Shown here in pieces: positions 23,702 to 35,512 of a DNA stretch of 64,000 bases. The notes beneath the pieces are model-generated. The model saw nothing but the letters and a program-made list of their open reading frames with translations. It searched no databases and was not told the DNA's origin. The stretch spans positions 496,001 to 560,000 of the forward strand of contig JAMXBD010000368.1 of the NCBI GenBank assembly GCA_024138025.1, read 5' to 3'. The stretch comes from Combretum micranthum. Lineage: Eukaryota; Streptophyta; Magnoliopsida; Myrtales; Combretaceae. A program made the translations under genes and the position numbers. Position 1 is the stretch's first letter. Each line of letters opens with the position of its first letter.

Positions 23702-26700
23702 TGTCATGCCTCAAAATGGGCATAATAGGATTAATCTAAAGCTATCATATCACATGTACACCCATAATACGAGAGTCGTCTTGTAAGTCAGAGTGTACAA
23801 GACTCTATCTATTTATCAATATCTATCATATAAATGATATATTATAGTATTGGATTTTAACTATGGAATCCGATTTTCCATTTTCTACCAAGACCATAGA
23901 GAATCGGTATCTCCTACCAAATAGTGAAAATGAGGTTACAAACATATAACTTATAAATTTTAATTATTATGCAATTTATCTAATTTACATTCTAAGTTTA
24001 TCATAACCTATATTTCTATCTTTAACAGAGTTTGTTGGGGAAGCTCTCTTCACACGTTCTTAGCCTAATCCCAGCTAGTATTAATCCTGCACAAAAATTG
24101 TTGAAGGGTGAGCGAACCACAGGCTTAGTGAGATAACTTGACCAGCTGCACATCAAACAATAACAAACAACTATAATTACCAAACATATGAAATGAAACA
24201 AGAAACCATATGAGGCACGCATAGTTTGGATGATCGGAATCCAAACCAATGGAGATTTACGCCCTCTCTTGGAGGTTCGAGGAATCATGTGACTATGTGG
24301 TTCACCTATCCAAAGGTGACTAAGCATACAGGAATACAACAATCCTCACTTTAATTATCTCTTTAAATTAACTATATCTTAACTCTGTCATTTCGTGTTT
24401 TCTGCCTTAGACTCCTCCACTAGATGTTAATCCTTCTAAGCAATACCATAAGCGGTATTCCTTCGTTTATCTTTTAGTTCCGATAGTACCAATAGACTCT
24501 AAGGTAACCTTGTGTATGACTATTAGCCTTATAGGCTTAGACTGACTAAGCATTACCAGAAGTCCGAAATACTAACACGAGTAGGTGGCCACGCTTTATA
24601 CAATATATGCAATTTACGTGATGCATGCGATGCATGACCATTTCCTTTATGGTACTAGTAGTTTTTAGTCAAGTTTAAGGTGATCATACAATTCACAGAC
24701 AATATCAACATGCTTCATACAGTAATTATCATATATTAAACTTATCACTTATAATAGGATAATTTTGGCAATCAAACATACACCAAATATCATGTAATAT
24801 ACCCAATCTCTCATGCATATCAATTGAATATATGTTCATAACTGCAGCTATATTACAAGCACAAACAATGTGATAAAGTCAAAGTTACTCACCTGTGATC
24901 CTCGCTAAATTATCGAAATATGCTACTAGAAATCCAAGAAATGATCTATTTTTCCTATGAAAATGAAATAACAGATATTTATTATTATTTTGTTATTTAT
25001 ATAACGATATTGACGGTATTCTTTCAGGTCCCGTTATCAATTTTGGTATATTCTCTACTTATTTAACTAGGAACTTTATCTTTATATATATATATATATA
25101 TATATGTTATTTTCTTATGATTAAAGTTATGGAATTTATAAGAGAAGTCTTCCTATTTGTAATGGTTATCCAATTTTACTATTTAACCAATCTATTCTTT
25201 TATTAGTTCCGAAAATAAGATATTTGAAACAATATATTTACCATATTAATTATTGTATAACTTATACTATAATTTACACTAATTCTAAATTAGACGTATT
25301 TTAGAAATTGCATACTCTTTTCTCTTTATGGTTTTACCTAGTATATTAATCTAAGCCGAGTTGATTAAAACTAATCTCCTAATTCAATTGCTAAATCTAC
25401 TTTAATTAGCTTAATCAACCTAATATGATTATACTTAGTAAAATAATTCATTTAAGATATATTAGTTCTATTTATATTATTTACAATTCATTGTCACTTA
25501 CTAAGACAAAATACTTATTAACATAATGTAAATAACACAACTAAACTTTTATGATTGTCTAAGTGTCCTATTTGATATTTAATTTAATTTCTATTACATG
25601 TATTGGTCCTTTGATGGTCCTATGATAATCAATTATTATTTAATATTTATTTTCGTTTGCTTGTCTTAATCTTATATATATATATATATATATATATCAG
25701 GTATTTGAAAAATTCATATTTAGCAGGCTTATATTTTTATAATTATTATTATTGCTATTTTTTTATATTGTTCCTTTGTTGACCCACCATAGTACTCGTA
25801 TTTATTTACTATTGTTTAGTGTTATCGTGTTTCTTTTCATATACTTTATATAATTTTCTTGTTATGTATAGCTATCACATTACTAAAAAATTTAGCTTAT
25901 TTAAATTTTCATTCTTATGTATAAAATATGTATCTTACAATTATTATACTTTATTTTCATTTATAAGGTACACTAATATAATAATGATAATAATATTAGT
26001 AATATTAATAATGATAATTATAAAGTAATTTATTAGTAACACTAATATTATTTTGCATAATAATTTTATTAAAACAATAGTAATTTCAATGATAACAATA
26101 ATAATTTTACATATATTAATAATAATTATAATGGTAATATTCATTCTAATCATAATAATTATATTGATAATAATAATCAAAAGAATCAAATCAATAACAA
26201 TCATATAGTAATAATTTTAAAGCCATAATATTGATAGTAACAATAATAATATTCTTATTAGTAATAATATTAGTAGTCATCATAATATCTTTAAAATGTT
26301 CATATTATTAATAATAATTATATTATTAATTATACTAATAATGATCATAATAGTTCTAACAATAGGATAATAATTATAATATTAGTAATAGTCTTACTTA
26401 GCATATTAATCATATTAATAGTTTTAATTATTATAACCCTATTGATTTTAATACTAATAATCATAATAAAATAATAAGATTATTAATAATCATACTAATA
26501 ATGTGTTTAATAATTATAACACAACACTTATTATTATTATTATTATTTAGGAAAAATTTTGTTTATTATTATTATTTAATTTCCTTTTCTTTTTATATTT
26601 TTCAGATTTCCCAAAGGAAGACGGCCAGGTACACGACCGTGTTCTACCCGTGGATTTCTGGAAATCAGTTCTTTCAGGAAACCACATCGAGAGGTACATA

Positions 26701-28517
26701 AGGTGTACACGTCCCCATGTTCCACCCATGCTCTTCTGCGGAATGAGCACTATTCATTTTCTTCGTCGATTTTGATCAATTTTTTTGGTATTTTTCCACG
26801 TCTAAATTGATTCTAATGTGTTTCTAAGTGTTTATACATGTTATATATACACTTATAACAACATATTACATCCTAGCATGTCCGGATCTTAGTTTATAAG
26901 AAGAAAATGATGCAACTAGGGTTATTGTAAGTTTTACCTTTTTTATCCGAGTTTGGCTAAACTCCCTTCCAACACTAGTTTTGGACCTAGGATAATAAGA
27001 AACATTGTTTAGAACAATGTTTAACTCTTAAACTAGCTAAAATACCTTAAACTCTTGTTTCCAAGCTTTTGAAGTTAAGCTTTAATGGTGTTGCTTTGTG
27101 TTTAGGTGTTTGATTGGTTTTGATGGGTTATATTGGGATAATTTGAAGTTACTACTGTTGCTGTTATTGTAGTTGTTCTATGGAGTTTAAGTACTTGTTT
27201 TTTTATCATTAAATGGTTTGTTACCTTGTTCTTTAAGTGTTTAAATAGAAGAAGGGAATGGAGGCTACACACTTCGGTTAAGGAGGAAATTTTGCTCCAC
27301 CGAAAATTCATGATACAACTTGATCATTGTCTTCATTAAATGGGTTATGTATGTGGAAAAATTAGATTGGTTATTGATTAATTTTTGTTGACCTTTGGTA
27401 GACACTTTAACAATCTTATTCATGCATTTCGACTCCCTCAGTTCAATACAATATAGGCCCTCCATTTTGGTGCAAATTGCACCGATATTTCATGCATATA
27501 TATATTATAATATAATTAATTAATAATTATTTAGATTTTAAGGTAGTTCATTAAACTAATCGGGTACAAATATATCATTTATTTAAGAGTTTTTATTTTC
27601 AAAAAATTTAAAACTTCTATTAAAAACATGTGTATGTGTGTCATTGTGTATGTGTTGTTACATACAAAGAAGAATCAAAATGAAGAGAAGGAGAAAACGT
27701 GAAAAGAAAAAAAAATATAAGGGAGGTAGGATAAATGGAAATACAAAAACAAAAAGAAGATGATGAATTTAAAACCAACAACTATGTAAGTAATTGGCAA
27801 AAATATGAACTTGTGCAAAAAAGTAAAATTTATGAGTCCAAATGACACATATAATAAATACTTATTTGCTAATATTTTTTACATGAAAATTTACATATTA
27901 TCGATATTAAATATTCTGAATACTATGGTATACATAAAATCTTTAGTTTAAGGCTTTTACTTTTCAGTTTTTATACCTGTTATCGTAATTTATATTTTAT
28001 CTGTTTAAAAGTTTTGTTTGGTGTTATTTTGATAAATTAATAATTATATTACCCTTAATCTGACTTTATTATAAATTTATAAGGTTTGAAATTACATATA
28101 AACTCATTACTATTTAGAGATTTATTCTAGAGTTTTTATTAGATTAAAAATTTAATATTTATTCTATATTTGTTACTTTGTTCTTTTTACTAATCATAAG
28201 TTACTAGATTAAATCAAAATTTTAGTTTTCATAGAGTCATAATTATTTAATTTAAAGGTATTGATATGTTTCGAATATTAAAGCTTAGGTACTTAAATAT
28301 TAAAAAGTTTTTCTTTTTTTCTTTTATTTATTTTATGTTGAACATTATGTGTTTTTAAAGTCTTATTAATAAGGATTTTTTTTATTCTAATTTTTTTATA
28401 CTTAAAATTTAAATCGTGAAAAATTTGGAGTGATTTCTGATATTTTTATTGTAGTTCTTTTACATTTTATTTATAATATTTATTTTAATCGGGTTATGTA
28501 AATTTAAGGGGACTACA
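23702..28517 (-). mobile_element. Solo LTR, about 4.8 kb, minus orientation, long-LTR family
   Basis: The + strand starts TGTCATGCCTCAAAATGGG and ends GGGGACTACA, flanked by AGCAG (23697-23701) and AGCGG (28518-28522), a target duplication with one mismatch. Orientation is taken from blocks shared, as reverse complement, with the + strand LTRs farther right: CTTAGTGAGAT at about 24125, the GCCCTC block with GGAGGTTCGAGG at about 24262-24283, and the acceptor TTTTGTGCAG reading leftward at about 24088. The interior is very AT-rich. Confidence 0.7.
25960..26570. repeat. Degenerate AAT/ATT microsatellite
   Basis: About 600 bp made almost wholly of ATT, AAT and ATA steps (for example ATAATGATAATAATATTAG). 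The reading frames here are Ile-rich artefacts. Clean TA runs lie nearby at 25085-25106 and 25675-25697. Confidence 0.75.
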
Positions 28518-29554
28518 AGCGGGGTCACAGTTTACTCTTTCTGAGGGACCAAATCCCACCCATATCAGCTCAACTCTTTATTATTCAATTTAGCACATAA
28601 ATTTTTAAAGAGATTGTTCTAAAAGAATCACCAAGCGAAAAACATCATATGCTCTTTCACTAGAGATTAAATAGGCTCTCAAAATTTTTGAAAAGAGAAT
28701 ATACAAACTAACAAGCTTAGATACATAACTGTCTAAATTTCAACTATGGATTTCACTCTACTTCTAGACCCTAAATTCCATTACTAAATAGCAAGTAAGA
28801 TTACCCCAACTAGATTTCATCATACAATTTTGACTAAGTATACTAATCACAAAATAGGTGAGTAAGGTACTATGTAAGTCATTTACTTTAATAGGAATGC
28901 TAATTCAAAAAAGCTTTTTTTCGAGTATATTTTCAAGCTTTATTCTATAAATATGAATATGAATTCAATTCATATTCAACATTAAAGCACAATTGCAAAG
29001 GGTAAATGGGGGACTTTTAATCAAGTTGAAATTCACAATTTCACATTTGTCACAAATTAATATGATCAATTAATTGCATCATAGATATATATATTACTCA
29101 AGACCCAAATGTTCCTATCCCTTCCCTACACTTGATTGAGACATTGTCCCCAATGTCTCCTAATTCAATCACAAAAGGGAAAAAGGAAACAAATGAAAAA
29201 AATTCAAGAAAAGGAAATGAAAACTTCCTTAATTGATTCAATTTCTAGGGACAACCGGTACTTGGAGTGAAATGAAAAAAATTCAAGAAAAGGATATGAT
29301 TTCACAATTTTTGAACCCCACTTAAAGTTTTGAACTAGCTTGACCATTTAAAAAAAAAACAAAGAAAAACTGAAAAGAAAAGAAGTTGACCTTACCTAAA
29401 CATCCACCATAAGTATCAAACATTGTAGATGGAAAGTTTTCCCACAAGGAGATCTTAAAAAAAAAAAAAAACAAAAAGACAAGGTAGCCAAGATTCTAAA
29501 GAAAATTAAAAGAAGATAACAAAATAACAGTCTACAAAGCAAATGAGGACATGT
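28518..29554 (-). other. Non-coding interior of the Athila-like element
   Basis: About 1 kb without a frame of interest. The phrase GAAAAAAATTCAAGAAAAGG is duplicated at about 29197 and 29275. At 29118-29160 CCTACACTTGATTGAGACAT and CCCCAATGTC resemble a motif seen beside ORF1 in Athila-type elements. Confidence 0.45.
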
Positions 29555-30109
29555 TCATTTATCCTCATTGTGCTCCTCGGAAGAGCTGTCTTCTTCTTCA
29601 TCCTTGTCATCATTTGTTGCTTCGTTATCATCCTCTTCAAAACCATTGTCTTCTTCCTCTATTTCCTCATCTTCCACTTCTTCTTCTATTTCAACAAGTT
29701 CCTCATCTGAGCTCGCTGATTCAATAACTGAAGCCTTTGCCTTCCTTCTAAGCACAGGTAATTGCTCAGTCTCTTCAAAAGTAGTCCTCTTAGGTGAAGA
29801 CTTATAAGTTGGAAGATTTGTTGGAGCTGACGAAAAACAACCAGCAATTATTTGGAAAAAACTCCACATTATGGATCTAAACCTTTTGTTCTTTTTCCTA
29901 TATAGCCCGCTTCTCTCCTTTTCTTCCTTGTTTTTCCTATGCTCCTCCTTAAATTCCTTTCTAAAATTTTTCCAATCTTGATCAAAGGAGGGAATCTGTG
30001 AAGTGGAAGCTCTAAGATGACCATCAAGCTTAGTAGGAGAGCTCATGGAAGTCTTACTAGGAGTGGTATACTGGATAGAGGGGCTAGTTTTACTCTTTTG
30101 GAGCCCCAA
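29555..30109 (-). CDS. C-terminal part of an Athila ORF1-like protein, 184 aa
   Basis: An open frame with a basic middle (residues about 45-75, rich in Lys/Arg/Glu) and a strongly acidic C-terminus (residues about 130-184, rich in Glu/Asp/Ser). Upstream on the same strand, at about 30650-30790, is WEKLFAIDTPAYRDITLEVL, which resembles the ATHILA ORF-1 family. So this frame is probably the tail of that protein, whose function is unknown. The Met at 30109 is likely internal. Single stops and insertions separate the pieces. The family call is by resemblance only. Confidence 0.45.
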   Translation of the reverse strand: MGLQKSKTSPSIQYTTPSKTSMSSPTKLDGHLRASTSQIPSFDQDWKNFRKEFKEEHRKNKEEKERSGLYRKKNKRFRSIMWSFFQIIAGCFSSAPTNLPTYKSSPKRTTFEETEQLPVLRRKAKASVIESASSDEELVEIEEEVEDEEIEEEDNGFEEDDNEATNDDKDEEEDSSSEEHNEDK

Positions 30110-30506
30110 ATGGTTGAAGGTCCATCCTTAACTTTCTTTTTAAGCAACTAATTTGCACCTGTAGCAGGTTATTTGTAAATACTCATTCCCTTCAACAACT
30201 AAGTAATGTATCCCCACAAAAAATGCACTTAGTTCGTGCGTTAGTAGCTTAACGCAAGATGAATTGAGCTAACTCAATACCTACATTAATTTTGTATTTC
30301 TTATCGAAATTGTAAATATGAGCCAATTCAAAGTTATTCACTACACCATTACTATTTCCACATGCTCCAACTATATGGGAAAGAACATGATGAATTACCT
30401 TCAAGTGATCATTCTCCATACAAGAAGCTTTGGACCTTGAAGGAAAATACCTTAATGGTTGACCATATAATTCTTACCAATAATTTTCTAGTAAAACACC
30501 CTTGGT

Positions 30507-30564
30507 AACCTAATTGGCAAAGTTTCGGTCAAAAAAAAAAAAAAAAAAAACCTAATTGGCAAAG
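30507..30564. mobile_element. Minute 5'-truncated retroposon with poly(A) and target duplication
   Basis: CCTAATTGGCAAAG occurs at 30509-30522 and again at 30551-30564. Between the copies is only TTTCGGTC followed by 20 A (30531-30550). A direct repeat of at least 14 bp, up to 16 counting shared A, around a poly(A) tail is the mark of LINE-type target-primed insertion with almost complete 5' truncation. The source cannot be named from 8 bases. Confidence 0.7.
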
Positions 30565-30649
30565 ATCTTAAATCAGTTGTTCTTGTCTCTTACTTTGTAT
30601 ACAAACCCATATACTAGTCGAAATCAACAAGAGGAACTGTGTAGACCTT

Positions 30650-30850
30650 TTTATAGACCTGAAAGGTCATGCAGTGATTAGCCTTAATCTTATACCTTTT
30701 TCATTATACTCTAAGGTGGACAACACCTCCAGAGTAATATCTCTATAAGCCGGGGTATCAATAGCAAACAACTTTTCCCATGGTCCTATGGATGGCAGCT
30801 CCTTAATATCATTTTCTATCATATATTATGCCATTATCTTCCAATCTACA
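30650..30850 (-). pseudogene. Athila ORF1-like remnant, upstream piece
   Basis: Reading leftward, the frame gives PWEKLFAIDTPAYRDITLEV, continuing LSTLEYNEKGIRLRLITA and then a stop. This resembles the ATHILA ORF-1 domain, where a W-x-x-L-F/F-x-I pattern is followed by T-x-E. It sits upstream of the acidic frame at 29555-30109. Confidence 0.4.
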
Positions 30851-31099
30851 TACTAGTGAGCTCCAAACGATTTTGGCTTCAATCTTTGTATTCTCGTTTT
30901 TACCCAAGGAGTGTCTGAAGGTAAGGGATCAGTTCTTCTCGTTAATGTCTCAAGTTTTTTCACCTTTCATTTTTGTTTTGTTTTTTTTTTTTTTTGTAGA
31001 TGATGAAACATGACGTGTTGATCTTAGTTTCATTACGGTTTGTTTTGTTTTCACCATTGCTGCAACACAAATTTCATAATTCAAATTAGCATAAGAGAA

Positions 31100-32390
31100 T
31101 AAAAAAAATCTACATACCTATGAATAAGTTCGGTTAAGTTCATCAATGATGAGTAGCATGCACAATACCATAGACATGCAAAACCATGGGTGTTGAGCAA
31201 ATTATAAGTACTCTGTAGATACACTGCCCCTTACATAAGTTGTGTATATAGGTAGTGTAGAGGTGGAATTGAGAAATTTGAAACCAATAAGAACGAAGGA
31301 AAATTACTCGTGTAAGAACTCATGTTGAAGATCATATCAATAACCAAACACAACTAGAGTGTAATTCTTCAGCAAATTCGTCCATTCCTAAATTTATGCA
31401 CAAAACCCCATTTTTTAAACAAAACAAGCCCTAGATTCATGATTCACTAGTTCAGGCAAGAAATTCTTGAGGATAACCAATGCAATATGTTATAGAGTGG
31501 TTAATTGCAATAAAAACATGAAAGCCTCAATTTCTATGCCATTCAAAAAATTTCATGAATCCTAGGTTGATTTGTATGTCCTATGCATCTATGGATCGAG
31601 CGTGTCCGTGAGATGAAACCAACATGACATTGCCACGATCAGTAACAAGAAAATAAAGCAGCACGCATGGATTATTACTCAGTAAATTAAATATTATATC
31701 TACCCATGATTCTTAGATTCGTATGCATGTAAGAATTAATGAAGAAAAGGAATAATCGTAGAAAAGAGAAGTAAGGATTACACCATCGTTGATGATGATG
31801 ATGCGTGAATGAGCAAGTGCAAAGTATCATGGCTGTGAGTATGTTGTAGAAAGGAGATGAAGATATCGTGTGTCATGCGAGGATAGAAATAATGAAATAG
31901 AGTAGGAGAGATGGTGTTACAAACGTATTTATAGTGAAACATACACTACATATTTACACGAGTCATGTAACGCGACTCGTGATTGTCCAAAAGCATGAAA
32001 CAATGTGTTCCATTCATACATGACCCATAAATGGGTTGTGTATGTTGTCTCCTGATTGCTCATATTCAACAAGTGCCATATTCTAGATGTATGCTACCTC
32101 TACATGGGTAGTGTATCTGTACTTGTGACTACAACATTGAGGAACGAAGTGTTCCAATTGTACATGACCCATACGCGGGTCATGTATGTTCACTCATGAC
32201 TCCACAGTAGTTTTACAAACTTACCCATCCTTTTACACTATAAGGATACATGAGTCATGCATGTTGAGTAGTGACTCCATATATTGTTTGCAATTTTTGA
32301 ATACGATAAATTCTCTAAGTGTTGTTTCACGATGAAAGTGCATGATAAAAATTACTCACCTTGAACACTTAGAAATTGATTTTACCAATC
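31100..32390 (-). repeat. LTR-like fragment with repeated palindromes
   Basis: It is non-coding and resembles the Athila-like LTR in composition and in palindromes. Perfect arms occur at 31957-31964/31974-31981 and 32161-32170/32177-32186, and imperfect arms at 32015-32044. On the minus strand a purine run (TAAGTGTGGGGAAG, about 32411-32424) precedes it, as a polypurine tract precedes a 3' LTR. It may be the 3' LTR of the element that supplied the gag and protease. Ends not determined. Confidence 0.4.
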
Positions 32391-32792
32391 AAATTTAATT
32401 TGTAAATGATCTTCCCCACACTTATCGTGAAGCACAAATTCCATTCCCTCTTGTTGCTAATTTCTGCAAAATTTTGATGGAGTTAGACTATAAAAGAAAA
32501 AGAAAAGAAAACCACAAACCTATGTCAGACATGGGTTGTCTTTAATGAAGCGTTGTTGTTTTAAGTTGTTTGCTCGATGCTTTTCATCTTTCTTCAAAAT
32601 CAAGGAGGGTCAAACAAAGAGTTCTTGGAACTACACAAGTTCTTGTCGAATTTCTTGAACCATCTTTTATAGTGCACACATGTATTAGTCCCAGATGGGC
32701 TAAAGTTTTCAACTCTGCAAAATTTTCATCATTCTCTTTCTCCTTTTCTATGAAGACCATGAATTTCTAGATATCTTTGCTTTTAGTTTCAA

Positions 32793-33159
32793 CTAGTGAT
32801 ATATATCAGGTGGTTTAATATCATCATCTAAGCATTGGTTGTTACTATTGCTCTTTACTTGTTCACCCCCATTTGGACTCCTCAACACTCTCTTTTCAAA
32901 ACTTGTTGTTAACATCTTAACAAATATTTCCTCATCCCTAACTCTAAATATTAACTTGCCTTCTTCCACATCAATGAGAGCTCTGGTTGTGGCAAGGAAT
33001 GGTCTTCTAAGAATTAAAGGCATATCCCCATCTTCATCCATGTCTAAGACTATAAAGTCCATGAGGTATATGAAATTACCAACCTTTACCAAAACATCTT
33101 CAATAATCCCCTTAAGGATTTTTAAGAATGATAAGCAAGTTATAGAATCATGCAAGTAA
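32793..33159 (-). pseudogene. Retropepsin-type protease fragment (Athila group)
   Basis: The frame contains GIIEDVLVKVGNFIYLMDFI, a typical pre-flap stretch, then VLDMDEDGDMPLILRRPFLA with the ILGRPFL-like signature (here LRRPFL), TTRALIDVEEGKLIFRV and a short tail. This is the C-terminal half of the aspartic protease of Athila-type gypsy elements. The active-site DTG would lie upstream and is not readable. Confidence 0.7.
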
Positions 33160-33803
33160 GGCGGGATTCAACTACCCCAATTTCTTGAAAGAGTAGGGCA
33201 TAGGATTAACCTTTTCCATATACAGTTCTCCTACTACACATGGAATAATGAAGCTCTCAGGATCCTTTAATTATGGAGGTAATTTATTCTAAATGATTGA
33301 GGAGGAAGTTGCTCCTACTTCAACTGTAGATACATCCTCCAATTTCCTCTTGTTAGATAGGAGTTCCTTAAGGAACTTTGCATATTTGGGGATTTGAGAG
33401 AGTGCTTCAATAATTGGTATATTTATGTGGAGCTGCTTGAATAAGCCCACAATTTACCAATTGCTCCTTGTCTTTACTCTGGTGGAGACGAGTAGGATAT
33501 GGTATCTTAGGCCCATATTCTCTCACTGCTGGAGGTTGCCTCTTCTCAAGTTCCTTCTTGTTGGGTTCTACCTTCTCCTTCTCAAAAATTGATCATCCTC
33601 TTTCTCTTACTCACACTCCTTTCAATCTATAACTCCTTCCCACTTCTCGAAGATATAGCATTTACCTATTCTTTTGTATTGTTCTCTGTAATATTAGGAA
33701 GCGAGCTTAGTTGTCTTTCAGAGAGTAGTATATCTAATTGACCAATTTGTTGTTCAAGATTGTGAATGGATGTCTCTTGATTCTAATGTCTTTCATTAGA
33801 GTT

Positions 33804-34303
33804 CTAGATAAACTGTGTCAGAAGCTCTTCTACATTTAGCTTTTTCTTCGGTAGTGGTAAAGCAGGGGGTTGTTGGGGTGCTGGTAATTGTTGTGGCTGT
33901 GGCTTATAGAACCTAGGTAGGAAATTTGATCTTTGTGCATTTTGATTGCTCCATGAAAAATTAGGATGATTTTTCGAACCATAATTATATGTGTTGCTAT
34001 ATGGATTATAATTTCTAGTTCCTCTATCAAACTTTTTCATAAAATTCACTTCCTCCATGATTAGACCAACACTAGGAACATAAGAATCTCCTATTAGGCA
34101 ATTTGAAAAACTCATAGGAGCACCACCCTAAGGCAAACCATCCATGCTTAGCATATGACTTGGTTCTGCAACTAACATAGGTTACATTCTACTCATTTGA
34201 GCTGTAAGTGATGCCACTTGTGCTTGAAGTTTAGCAACCGTATCTGACTAATACATAGCCGCTACTTGCCTTGGTCTATTCCTTTCACTATGGCAATTAA
34301 ATG
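33804..34303 (-). pseudogene. Gag C-terminal fragment (Athila group)
   Basis: Reading leftward: AKLQAQVASLTAQMSRM (coiled-coil-like linker, about 34185-34235), then VNFMKKFDRGTRNYNPYSNT and a NHPNFSWSNQN motif that is characteristic of Athila-type gag, then a Pro/Gln-rich end. The zinc-knuckle cysteines have decayed (FSNCLIGDS). The N-terminal half is missing: the fragment abuts the solo LTR at 34309 and, beyond it, LTR sequence. Confidence 0.6.
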
Positions 34304-34999
34304 CATTTTGTAAACCCCCAATTTTTTTTTGGAATCGGTTTAGCTTAAAACCCTAAACCAGAAGTCAACCGGATTTCCAAATTCAACAATAACCGCTTAA
34401 GTCCGGCATTACCATTTTCTTTGGCCTTAGAAAACGAAGTTGGAATAATTAGCTAGAATAGTTCGTAATAGCTATAGGTTATATAAAAATATCAGTTTTG
34501 CGAATTTCGGGTGTCCTTTGAACCCGATCGGACACAGTTCTTTAAAAACGTGTCCGGAATCCCGAAATAGTAAAAATATTTCGAATATACTGTTAGACTC
34601 GTAAAAATATAAGATTTCCAAAAATATCAATTTCGTAATTTTTCGATAAGTAAAAATAACAGATATGACATTTATACAGTATTTTCTTACTACAGGTACT
34701 TTATTAGTCATATCTACTTTACATTACACTATTTATTACTATTCTACACTATTCTTTTATCTCTACTTTTTCTTACACCTACTCTTACAAACATCATAAC
34801 CTATAACCTTTACTTTTTACTTTTCCCATAACTTTATTTCACATCTACTTTATTTATTACTTCATTTAATCTACAAAATACAAAAAAATAAATCACTCCC
34901 CCTCTCATAACACCATGGCCGGCGGCCCATGCCCCCCTCTTCCTTAATTTTGTTTCAATTTTATTTATTTTAATCATACAAAAATCCTCCACTTTTTCC

Positions 35000-35007
35000 T
35001 ATAAATA
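35000..35007 (+). promoter_or_regulatory. TATA box of LTR A
   Basis: TATAAATA followed by a C-rich then CT-rich leader. The same element occurs in LTR B at 39712, in the C/D relics at 57703 (GATAAATA) and 59903, and in E at 61543 (TATATAAA). Confidence 0.6.
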
Positions 35008-35473
35008 CCCCCCTCCTCTTTCACTTCTTTTCACACATTCACTACCCACAAATTCTATACTAAAACTCTCTCAAATTCTCCTATCAAAACTCTCTCAAAA
35101 TAATTCTAAAACAACTTCTACCTACAATAAAAACCCATAACCACATACGACTACCAAACTCTTCTAAGGTAACCATCTTCTATTATTTTCTTTCTTCTCA
35201 TGTCATGTAACTTTACATGACCATAGTGTGAGTTTTCAAAGACTAAATGTTATGGAAGCTACATTATGTTCATGTGTTGTTCTTGTTCATGGAAATCTAT
35301 TTATGTTTATGTTATTATTTTTGTTCATGTTATTGTTACTATATCTAAGTATTATTATCTATATATATAACTATTCTTTAGAGCATATAAGCTCACTTGC
35401 AATTTATTTATTTTATGCAATGCAATTTATTTATTTATTCCATTGCAATTTATTTACTTATTCCTTTGTTTTT

Positions 35474-35512
35474 AAGACTAGTCTCTAGTCTTAGACTTGT
35501 CCTCATCAAGTC
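35474..35512 (+). repeat. Twin conserved hairpins of LTR A
   Basis: AAGACTAGTCTCTAGTCTT (35474-35492) has perfect 8-bp arms and a 3-base loop. One base later GACTTG..CAAGTC (35494-35512) has 6-bp arms. Equivalents lie in B at 40201-40241, in C at 58210-58248 and in D at 60391-60431. Confidence 0.7.

Noticed and set aside
24022..24342. 106-codon minus-strand frame
   Set aside because: Lies in the 3' part of the long minus-strand LTR over its conserved acceptor region; Cys/Phe-rich, no domain, no sign of selection seen.
25819..26204. Ile/Tyr-rich frames on both strands
   Set aside because: Produced by the ATT/AAT microsatellite; no domain, no splice or start context.
29568..29807. Serine-rich 79-codon frame on the + strand
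   Set aside because: Antisense of the Glu-rich codons of the minus-strand ORF1-like frame.
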